NCBI GenBank assembly: GCA_964540755.1
Contig: CAZIOB010000093.1
Span: 1-38,197, forward strand
Length of the DNA: 38,197 nt
Direction of reading: 5' to 3'
DNA from: JAAYJR01 sp964540755
GTDB taxonomy: Bacteria; Bacteroidota; Bacteroidia; Bacteroidales; Prolixibacteraceae
This document shows, piece by piece, positions 31,591 to 38,197 of the stretch; within the stretch, counting starts at the first letter, position 1; each line of letters opens with the position of its first letter. The position numbers and the translations under genes are program-made. The notes beneath the pieces are model-generated. The model saw only the letters and a program-made list of their open reading frames with translations, made no database searches and had not been told where the DNA came from.

Positions 31591-34238
31591 TGGAAAATTA
31601 TCTCATTTACATCGGAAAATCGGCGCTGGCAGCAGGAGCGTTTTATCTGGTATTCCTGGCGCTGTTTCAAAACCGGAAACAGTTCGTTTTTAACCGGATC
31701 TATCTGCCTGTCTCACTGGCAATAAGTTTCCTTATTCCACTTATTACCTTTACAACTATAAACTATATCGAACCTCTGCCTCCGGTTGCAAACAGCTATT
31801 CTTTCATTCCCGAAACAATAGAGCCGGTGGAAACTACCTATCCGCAATTTAATTTAGAATGGTACCACTACCTGATTGGTATATACATATTGGGAATAGC
31901 CTTTTTCTTGTTCAGCCTTTGTCACGGCTACTTTAAAGCACTGCAGATCATCAGAAAAAGCCGGACGCATGAACTATTCAATACCTCCGTAAACATTACC
32001 GAATTGGACGTTCATCCATTCTCATTTTTCAACAAAATTGTACTTTCAGAAGAAACACTTACCCATTCCAACCTTAAAATAATTGTAGCTCATGAAAAAA
32101 TCCATGTAAACGAAAAGCACACACTCGATATTCTTTTTACCGAAATTCTGTTCATTTTACAATGGTTTAATCCGTTTGCATGGCTGATAAAGGATGCGGT
32201 TAAAAACAACCTCGAATATAAAGTCGATGCGCAGATTGCAAAAACTACAGATGTAAAAAATTATCAGCTTGCCATGGTCGCGCTGGCTGATAAAAAAGGA
32301 GTAGCTCCTTTTCTGACAGCGTTAAACGGATCACAGCTCAGAAGCCGGATTATCATGATGAAACGGCCAGCCGCCAACAAATATGCCACCCTTAAAAAAT
32401 TAGCTGTACTCCCACTGCTCGCCATACTTGTAATGGGACTAGCGAACAAGGAGGTTAGAACAGAAGTGCTCCATAGCCAAATAGACCAAACTCATTTACA
32501 TTCCCCGGCTCAGGAAGAGACAACTACTTCCGGCAAAATTATTCAGGAAAATGATGAATCCCAGTCAGGTGAAACTATTTCAAACAAGGAAAGGCAGAAT
32601 GAATCCGGTTCCGAATCAAATAACAATGACAAAATTCAGTCCGGCAACGAAAATGAAGCGTTGATTCCGCCGGAGGGAGAGTATTTAAATCAGGTAACAG
32701 ATACTGGTCATAGTGAAAAATTGGAGTCAAAATTTAATCCTTATAATCCATATAATAAACTCTATGTTATTGATGGAATGGAACATAAAGATAATATCAA
32801 TGATCTTGATGCTAATGACATTGAAAGAATATCCGTTCTAAAAGGGGCATCTGCCACAATATTTTACGGTGAAAGGGGTAAAAACGGAGTTGTCCTAATT
32901 ACTACCAAATCCGGGAATAAATCAAATCTTTCCCCGGACAACGGACAGACTGAAATAAAAGGAAAAGTAATTTCCAGGCATAACAGTAACCCAATTCAGG
33001 GTGCAACTATTTTATTTACAGCTAATGTTAATAAATCGGGAACTATTTCGAACAAGGCCGGCGAGTTTAGTATACGGACAAATAACTCAAATGTATTTCT
33101 TGAATTTTTGAGTGAAGGTTACCATAAAAAGAAATTTGTCTGGGATGGAAGTAAAGAACTGCTGGTGAAAATGGAGCCCGTTAATAACTCAGTCACAACA
33201 GATACAACAGAAGAAAAAACAAAATGGGAAAAAATGCTGGAGAATGCAGGCATTGAAAAATTTCCGGAAGGCAAAGAACCCATTGTAATTCAGGACGGAT
33301 ATGAAACACTACACAATGCTAATGATATTTCCGGCCTTTACAATCCTGATATTATCAAAAGTATAAGGTATAAGAAAAATTCAAAAATTGATATCAAGCG
33401 TAAAGAATTAGCCAAAAACGGATTCATAGAGATAAAAACAACCCTGCCCAAACAGGATAAAAAACTATATATTATTGATGGCGAAGAAATTTTCCTGAAA
33501 AATCAAAAGCCAGCGGTATATATTTATCCGAAGCAGCTTCAAACGATGAAGGAGCTATCAAAAGATGAAGCCGTCAAAAAATACGGCTCCAAAGCAAAAG
33601 ATGGAGCGGTCGAGATAACAACCATAAAGCATGTATTGAATAAAAAAGATCAGGAATTAAATAAAATTACTGAATCAGGAGTTTCCAGGGCAAATAATCC
33701 ACTTATTATTGTAGACGGAATTGTTACCCAATTCAAATCAGTAGATCATATTAATCCGGCAGAGATACAATCGGTAACCGTTTTGAAAGATGAAAAAGCA
33801 GCGGAGAGATATGGAGAAAAAGGGAGAGACGGTGTCATCGAAATTATTATGAAGCCTGTAAGAATTTACACTGAATTGCAATTCAGAAAATATATTGCCA
33901 GTGAAATCAAATATCCTCTTCTGGCACAAAAATCAAACATTGAAAAAACAGTTAATTTATCTGTCAGAATTGATAATGAAGGAATAATAGATATAATTTC
34001 TGATGAATCCGCAGCAACTGATTTTAATCTTGATGAAGTTGTTGTTGTCGGCTACGGACCCCAAGATTCTGTTGTAACGGGATATCCCTCAAAAGATGTT
34101 GCTGAAGAAGCACGCAAAGTTAAAGAACAGCTATTAGTCGATGAAGCTAAACGCGTTATCAATAAAATATCAAAGCTCGATATTGAAAAATTCGAAGGAA
34201 AAACAGTTGGTATAAAAGTGAAGTTTATGCTGCAGTAA
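31590..34238 (+). CDS. M56 (BlaR1-type) metalloprotease with plug-like repeats and TonB-like C-terminus
   Basis: 882 residues. Residues 1-290 are a BlaR1/MecR1-type membrane protease: segments at about 5-26, 36-56 and 91-112, zinc motif HEKIH (168-172) with probable third ligand in NNLEYKVD (about 209), and a segment at about 271-285. The penicillin-binding sensor of BlaR1 is absent. Instead, after a low-complexity linker (300-385), come a TonB-receptor plug-like unit (391-442), a carboxypeptidase-regulatory-like beta domain (454-530), a degenerate plug-like unit (about 563-618), two more plug-like units (625-679 and 704-755, each with IIDG/IVDG and KYG/RYG-x-K-x-x-DGxxEI), and a TonB C-terminal-like domain (759-882) holding the SusC-type phrase LDEVVVVGYG. 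It is translationally coupled to blaI. Probably a cell-envelope sensor; the signal is unknown. Confidence 0.88.
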   Translation: MENYLIYIGKSALAAGAFYLVFLALFQNRKQFVFNRIYLPVSLAISFLIPLITFTTINYIEPLPPVANSYSFIPETIEPVETTYPQFNLEWYHYLIGIYILGIAFFLFSLCHGYFKALQIIRKSRTHELFNTSVNITELDVHPFSFFNKIVLSEETLTHSNLKIIVAHEKIHVNEKHTLDILFTEILFILQWFNPFAWLIKDAVKNNLEYKVDAQIAKTTDVKNYQLAMVALADKKGVAPFLTALNGSQLRSRIIMMKRPAANKYATLKKLAVLPLLAILVMGLANKEVRTEVLHSQIDQTHLHSPAQEETTTSGKIIQENDESQSGETISNKERQNESGSESNNNDKIQSGNENEALIPPEGEYLNQVTDTGHSEKLESKFNPYNPYNKLYVIDGMEHKDNINDLDANDIERISVLKGASATIFYGERGKNGVVLITTKSGNKSNLSPDNGQTEIKGKVISRHNSNPIQGATILFTANVNKSGTISNKAGEFSIRTNNSNVFLEFLSEGYHKKKFVWDGSKELLVKMEPVNNSVTTDTTEEKTKWEKMLENAGIEKFPEGKEPIVIQDGYETLHNANDISGLYNPDIIKSIRYKKNSKIDIKRKELAKNGFIEIKTTLPKQDKKLYIIDGEEIFLKNQKPAVYIYPKQLQTMKELSKDEAVKKYGSKAKDGAVEITTIKHVLNKKDQELNKITESGVSRANNPLIIVDGIVTQFKSVDHINPAEIQSVTVLKDEKAAERYGEKGRDGVIEIIMKPVRIYTELQFRKYIASEIKYPLLAQKSNIEKTVNLSVRIDNEGIIDIISDESAATDFNLDEVVVVGYGPQDSVVTGYPSKDVAEEARKVKEQLLVDEAKRVINKISKLDIEKFEGKTVGIKVKFMLQ

Positions 34239-34299
34239 TCCCTGTTTAAATCTTGATCTTACAGGTTTACGGCCTATTGTATCAATTTTAAAGAAAATT

Positions 34300-34320
34300 C
34301 AATTAAAATAATTTTAATTG
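34300..34320. repeat. 21-bp perfect palindrome over the end of the DUF488 module
   Basis: CAATTAAAAT and ATTTTAATTG, 10-bp arms around a single A. It covers the last codons and stop of the 272-residue gene and lies 62 bases past the M56 stop, between convergent genes. It contains no G or C except at the tips, so it would be a weak terminator; it may be a protein-binding site or chance. Confidence 0.5.
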
Positions 34321-35121
34321 TGTTATGAATTTTGGATGAAAAGTTCCGATAATGACAAACGGATTCCTGGCTATAAAATGATGAACTTGTGTTGTACCTA
34401 AAAAGAAATATAAATCTTTTGTTTTGGCGAAGTCGTGAAAATATTTCTTCCTTACATCATCACAAGCTTTTTTCTCATTATTATTGTGACGTTTTAAACT
34501 ATTCCAATAAAGTTGTCCGGTCTCCCAGTCTTTAATCATTAATTTACATTGAGTTCCTGCTTCGTCTTTAAAACGATAACTGAATTTATATGGTAATTTT
34601 TTAACTACCTGAAAATTATTATTTTTATCTTTTTCAAATATATTCAATTGTTGAAATTGAGATAATTTTTCAGCTGGCCATTCACGGTCCTTTTCCTCTT
34701 CATAAATAAAATCTATAATCTCTGTTGGTTTGAAAACAGCAAGAGAGGTACAAACTTCTTTATTTTTAGCTTCAGAAATGAGGTCTGAAATATTATGATA
34801 GTCTTTCTTCAATACTATTTCCCTTCTTACTTCCCAAATACTGCCATCTGATTTTATTTCACTAATTTTTTTTATAGGTGTTTCATAAGCAACAGGACGA
34901 TAACTTTCAGGCCTAAAATCACTATCGTTCTTCACTAAATCCAATTCAATCCAGCCATATTTTGAATATTGCTCATTATATGATTTTTTTCGAAATTGTA
35001 TGGGGTAAATTCTAATCCAGGAACCATCTTCTAAAAACCCAGCAGTACAAACCAATTCTTCATATTTCATTGAAATTGCAGGATAAGTCTTAACAGTTAT
35101 GAGAACTTTGGTTTTTGCCAT
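34303..35121 (-). CDS. Unrecognised protein coupled to a DUF488 gene
   Basis: 272 residues, soluble, Lys-rich, no signal or membrane segment. I do not recognise a family with confidence. The N-terminus (KVLITVKTYPAISMKYEELV) leads into CTAGFLEDGSWIRIYPIQFR, a pattern suggesting a beta-rich nucleic-acid or nucleotide-related fold, but that is only an impression. Two further blocks stand out: FSYRFKDEAGTQCKLMIKDW and YFFLGTTQVHHFIARNPFVI near the C-terminus. Its ATG shares one base with the stop of the DUF488 gene upstream (TAATG), so it is translationally coupled and very likely acts with it. The stop lies inside a 21-bp palindrome. Confidence 0.8.
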   Translation of the reverse strand: MAKTKVLITVKTYPAISMKYEELVCTAGFLEDGSWIRIYPIQFRKKSYNEQYSKYGWIELDLVKNDSDFRPESYRPVAYETPIKKISEIKSDGSIWEVRREIVLKKDYHNISDLISEAKNKEVCTSLAVFKPTEIIDFIYEEEKDREWPAEKLSQFQQLNIFEKDKNNNFQVVKKLPYKFSYRFKDEAGTQCKLMIKDWETGQLYWNSLKRHNNNEKKACDDVRKKYFHDFAKTKDLYFFLGTTQVHHFIARNPFVIIGTFHPKFITQLKLF

Positions 35122-36005
35122 TAAATATGTTTCAATTCATAGTAAAAATCCCCCATGGTGGAAATTGACTCAGCCAAAAGCTTTCTGTGGCATTTATTTA
35201 TATTTGCTTCAAAACAGGTAAGGGCTATACGTTTTTTATTTTTTAACAGCGAAAGAATCTCGGCTTGCTTCGCTATTTCTTTTTTAAGGATTTTAGATTT
35301 ATAAAAATCAAACAATTCATCATAATCGTCTTGTGTATTTAGTTTTTGTCTTTTATTGGATTCTATGCCAACCTCCGGAATATGTATATATTCAATACCA
35401 ACTCCTTCACAAACTGTCATTAATTGTTTTTTGCTAAAACCATATTTCATGCTAAAAGGATTTTTTCGAACATCACATAAAACCTTTATATCATTAACAA
35501 TTAGCTTATTAATATACTGTTCAAGTGAAATTCCCTCGTACCCAATTGTAAATAAAATAATCGACTCTTGAAAAAGTTTTTGTTTTTTTACTTTGTGAAT
35601 TTCCTCATCCGTTAAAATATTCTCAGCGATAGAGCTATTAATGGCAAAAAACGGGAATTGCCTATAAGTAAGAGCAATTAACTCATCATGGGTAAATTTG
35701 CCAAATTGGTTCTTTATATTCCGTAATGCAGCTTTATCATTATGATTTAATTCTTCAAAATAATTAGTTTCATCGATTTTTATCCAATATTTCTCTGATT
35801 GTCTAACAATATTATATTTCATCAACGTATTTAAATCGGCAACTGCCTGAAAGGAGTAACAACCGAATTTATATGGCACAAAAAAGTATGACTTTTTCTC
35901 CTGCTCTCTTGTAAATAAGAAAAGTAATTTTTGCAGACTTATTTTATCAAGTTGGTTATCAAAAAACTGTAGTAGTGATAATAATATTTTTCTACGGTAA
36001 TACAT
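35121..36005 (-). CDS. DUF488-domain protein with N-terminal Panacea/HTH-like region
   Basis: 294 residues. The first 70 or so (KISLQKLLFLFTREQEKKSY, then YKFGCYSFQAVADLNTLMKY) resemble the helical start of Panacea/SocA-type domains found with toxin-antitoxin systems; this is tentative. Residues about 150-290 are a DUF488 domain with its usual landmarks: FTIGYEG, LCDVRKNPFSMKYGFSK and the C-terminal ALTCFEANINKCHRKLLAE, whose CHR is the family hallmark. DUF488 function is unknown. It is the first gene of a two-gene unit. A promoter ends only about five bases before its ATG, so the mRNA may be nearly leaderless. Confidence 0.82.
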   Translation of the reverse strand: MYYRRKILLSLLQFFDNQLDKISLQKLLFLFTREQEKKSYFFVPYKFGCYSFQAVADLNTLMKYNIVRQSEKYWIKIDETNYFEELNHNDKAALRNIKNQFGKFTHDELIALTYRQFPFFAINSSIAENILTDEEIHKVKKQKLFQESIILFTIGYEGISLEQYINKLIVNDIKVLCDVRKNPFSMKYGFSKKQLMTVCEGVGIEYIHIPEVGIESNKRQKLNTQDDYDELFDFYKSKILKKEIAKQAEILSLLKNKKRIALTCFEANINKCHRKLLAESISTMGDFYYELKHI

Positions 36006-36009
36006 ATTA

Positions 36010-36040
36010 CAAAATTACAATTTATAAGAGCTTCTTGCAA
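36010..36040 (-). promoter_or_regulatory. Promoter of the DUF488 module
   Basis: On the minus strand TTG (36040-36038), a 20-bp spacer and TAATTTTG (36017-36010), a good Bacteroidota -33/-7 pair. The transcript start would fall at or within a few bases of the ATG at 36005, leaving almost no leader. Confidence 0.6.
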
Positions 36041-36324
36041 TAATTGAGAATAAAATCCTTTGTTTGAACAATTTTATTCTTTCACTTTCTGTTGTTATAA
36101 AACTTAACTTTTTAAAAAATCTAAAATAACCTTGTAGCTCTGTATCTTTAGTCACAATAAAATAAAAAAAATTACGACAAATCCATCCAAAACAAAATGT
36201 CGCAGAAATGTCATAAATTTACCGATATCAGTTTCAGTATAAACAATATAATTTTACAAAAGTATTTCTAATCATGAAATCAACCGGAGATAAAATCAGC
36301 TTAACCAAAAAAATAAGATCTATT

Positions 36325-37599
36325 ATGAACACTATATTATTCTTTATTTTTCTTTCAGCCATTTTCTGCTCAAGTTGTAATAAAGATATCGACAAGATAA
36401 ATTATTTTACTTCTAAAAAGGACACCTTGATCATTAAAACTGAAACAGTAAAGGGTGTTGGGATGTTTCCTGCCGGAGCAGGGGAAATACATTTTGAAAC
36501 GAATAACAGATTTATTGATTTTCCGTTGATTGTCCCCGAAAATATTTCAGATGTTAAAATAGGTTTTGAATTATTTGATTTTAAACCATGGAAATATGAA
36601 CAATATAAAAAGGGGAATATGGATAGATCATCCATTATTGAGGATATTTATAAAGGTAAAATTGATACATTGATTGCCCCTTCCTTAAAAGATAATTCGA
36701 TTTGTATATTGTCAGGCAGGAAGGATGATAAAATGATTTTTATTGTAGATGAAAAAAATAATAAAAATTTCAAGGATGATAGTATAAGACCCTATCAACA
36801 AATGGATTGGAAAAATACCGGTAATCTGATAAAATGTGAATACAATATTTATAACGGAAAAAATTTGGTCAATGAATCTACCTGGATAAACATTGGGTTT
36901 CCACCCATTGACAGTACACTGTTATTGTTTTTTGTATCGCACCATTTAATTGCAGATTTTAAAATAGACAATAACTCATTTCAAATAGGTTTCGTTGACA
37001 GACAAAATTCATTTTGGTTTGATGAACCATTAGTCGCTGTTATTTCAGAAAATACATTTAGAAAGGATACAATTCTGAAAAGCGATTTATTGAAGTTAGG
37101 AGAATATCTAAAGTTAGGAAATGACTATTATTGCATTCAGGATATTACTAATGACGGTAGTTATTTAACGCTCGTAAGGGAGAAAAATTTCTTTTCAAAG
37201 ATTGGTACCCAGGTGGGGATGATTGCTCCTGAATTTAAATTTAAATCCTTCAACGGTGATACATTATCTAAAGAAACATTTAAGAATGAAATGTTTCTAA
37301 TTGCTAACATCTCAGCATGTACCAGGAGTTCCTTTAATGAATATAAAAATTTGTTAGCTGCGATTAACGGAAAACTAAAAATAATTGGTATTAATTACGG
37401 AATAAGCGAAAACCTGGGAGGGATAATGGTTGATATTGAAGATGAATATAATCGGGAATTTTATAACCATTATAGGAATGCTTATAGTTCTTATGAATGC
37501 CTGCTAATCGATAAGGCAGGAAGAATCATTGATAAATTTGACGTATTCGATTGGAAAAAGAATTTATCGAAAATTGAAATAAAAAATCCAATAAAATGA
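36325..37599 (+). CDS. Redoxin-like lipoprotein
   Basis: 424 residues from the ATG at 36325, which places a normal lipoprotein signal (MNTILFFIFLSAIFCSSC) at the N-terminus; the frame also extends to an ATG at 36274, which would put 17 charged residues before it. The long middle part (about 25-300) is beta-rich and unrecognised. The C-terminal part (about 305-424) looks like an AhpC/TSA or TlpA-type thioredoxin fold: GMIAPEFKFKSFNGDTLSKE, then LIANISACTRSSF and KLKIIGINYG. Only one cysteine stands at the active-site position and there is no CxxC, so it is not a standard disulfide reductase. It overlaps the next small frame by four bases. Confidence 0.75.
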   Translation: MNTILFFIFLSAIFCSSCNKDIDKINYFTSKKDTLIIKTETVKGVGMFPAGAGEIHFETNNRFIDFPLIVPENISDVKIGFELFDFKPWKYEQYKKGNMDRSSIIEDIYKGKIDTLIAPSLKDNSICILSGRKDDKMIFIVDEKNNKNFKDDSIRPYQQMDWKNTGNLIKCEYNIYNGKNLVNESTWINIGFPPIDSTLLLFFVSHHLIADFKIDNNSFQIGFVDRQNSFWFDEPLVAVISENTFRKDTILKSDLLKLGEYLKLGNDYYCIQDITNDGSYLTLVREKNFFSKIGTQVGMIAPEFKFKSFNGDTLSKETFKNEMFLIANISACTRSSFNEYKNLLAAINGKLKIIGINYGISENLGGIMVDIEDEYNREFYNHYRNAYSSYECLLIDKAGRIIDKFDVFDWKKNLSKIEIKNPIK

Positions 37600-37748
37600 A
37601 ACTATACCAATTAATTGCGGTCATATTGATATCCGGGATTTTAGGCAGTCAAAACAGACAAAACGAAGTAGTAATCACCGGACAAATCTTTAAAAAGAAT
37701 TCTAAACGACCATCTCAGTTAAAGGAGTTGGAAAAAGAGTTATTATAA
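37596..37748 (+). CDS. Short exported peptide or remnant of a TlpA-like gene
   Basis: 50 codons. The ATG overlaps the previous stop (ATGA). It reads as a signal peptide (MKLYQLIAVILISGILGSQN) followed by EVVITGQIFKK, the usual start of the N-terminal domain of Bacteroidota TlpA-type proteins, but stops soon after at 37748. Most likely a gene truncated by deletion or frameshift; a real short protein is possible. Confidence 0.45.
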   Translation: MKLYQLIAVILISGILGSQNRQNEVVITGQIFKKNSKRPSQLKELEKELL

Positions 37749-37759
37749 TCAATAGTGAT

Positions 37760-38197
37760 ATGGAAAAACTGATAATTATAATGCTTCTGGTACAGAGTTT
37801 TTGTTTCTCTGCATTCGTGCAGACTGAAAATATCCTGAAAAAAATTGCAAATGAATTAAGCAGCTATCAAACTTATGAATCCAAATGCAGTTATACCTTT
37901 TCCTTTCCTTATGGAGACCCGATGACCATTGAATCAACCATAATCACAAAAAAAGAACCTCAGGATACATTGTGTGGATTTTATTATTTCTTCAACAGTT
38001 CAGGGGATAGTTTTAACGATTTTGATTTTTCAATATTTTTCAATAATACTGTTTACAGATCTTATAAAGGCAAAATTGAAAAGATCAGCCAAAAGGAAAA
38101 ACCTCACGCATTTATTGACAGAAAATTGGGCGATAAAATTATTCCTGCTGTCCATCATAACCATCAATTGTATTTTGTTACTCCCTATCAAATTGCC
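37760..38197 (+). CDS. Exported TlpA-neighbour protein, cut by the window end
   Basis: 146 codons open to the right edge. A signal peptide (MEKLIIIMLLVQSFCFSAFVQ) is followed by a soluble beta-rich region (YQTYESKCSYTFSFPYGDP, GFYYFFNSS, RSYKGKIEKISQKEKP). This type of N-terminal domain is found before redoxin/TlpA domains in Bacteroidota, which would lie beyond the window. It follows the short frame by 11 bases, so the three genes from 36325 probably form one transcript. Confidence 0.7.
   Translation, partial: MEKLIIIMLLVQSFCFSAFVQTENILKKIANELSSYQTYESKCSYTFSFPYGDPMTIESTIITKKEPQDTLCGFYYFFNSSGDSFNDFDFSIFFNNTVYRSYKGKIEKISQKEKPHAFIDRKLGDKIIPAVHHNHQLYFVTPYQIA

Noticed and set aside
31231..34238. 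Reading the BlaI/M56 pair as beta-lactam resistance.
   Set aside because: No penicillin-binding sensor domain in the M56 protein and no beta-lactamase gene nearby; plug and TonB-like modules point to another signal.

Overview
The window looks like a chromosomal segment of a Bacteroidota bacterium, probably Bacteroidales/Marinilabiliales-like, though rank below phylum is inference. Reasons: Bacteroidota-type -7 promoter boxes (TAnnTTTG) stand before both tRNA genes, asd, prfB, blaI and others. Almost no start codon has a Shine-Dalgarno sequence. Several families are typical of the phylum: periplasmic-domain TonB, DUF4783, FISUMP lipoprotein, BlaI/M56 with TonB-receptor plug modules, DUF6922/AbiEii. 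The DNA is AT-rich.

Positions 1-29460 are mostly ordinary housekeeping DNA. In order: a small RadC-like protein at the left edge, tRNA-Ala(GGC), tonB with a clear terminator, hflX, a GNAT-nitrilase fusion, asd, a lamin-tail-domain exported protein, recX, prfB with its programmed +1 frameshift, and polyphosphate kinase continuous with an ArsC/Spx-like domain. Then come a lipoprotein, oxyR, tRNA-Leu(TAG), the proteostasis cluster tig-clpP-clpX, a very large membrane histidine kinase, rlmH, a DUF4783 gene and a YihY membrane protein. A leftward group follows (small tail-anchored protein, mutL, two rhomboid proteases), then an outer-membrane barrel protein and a FISUMP lipoprotein.

Positions 29457-38197 are accessory. 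They hold a broken DUF6922 gene, a DUF6922/AbiEii-type toxin-antitoxin-like pair, a BlaI repressor with an M56 metalloprotease carrying plug-like repeats and a TonB-like C-terminus, a two-gene DUF488 module of unknown function, and a row of redoxin/TlpA-like exported proteins running off the right edge.

The most unusual structure is a repeated element of about 98 bp made of two consecutive stem-loops, present three times: 15612-15708 (before clpP), 29945-30042 (ending on the abiEii start codon) and 31136-31233 (ending on the blaI start codon). The stems are preserved by paired base changes between the diverged copy and the other two. In two copies the downstream gene's start codon forms the 3' arm of the second hairpin. 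The blaI copy lies downstream of a textbook promoter whose -33/-7 spacer is a 20-bp palindrome, so it should be transcribed as the leader of blaI-M56. Other points worth checking are the PPK-ArsC fusion, which a single base in an A-run would split, the M56/plug/TonB mosaic, and the DUF488 pair.
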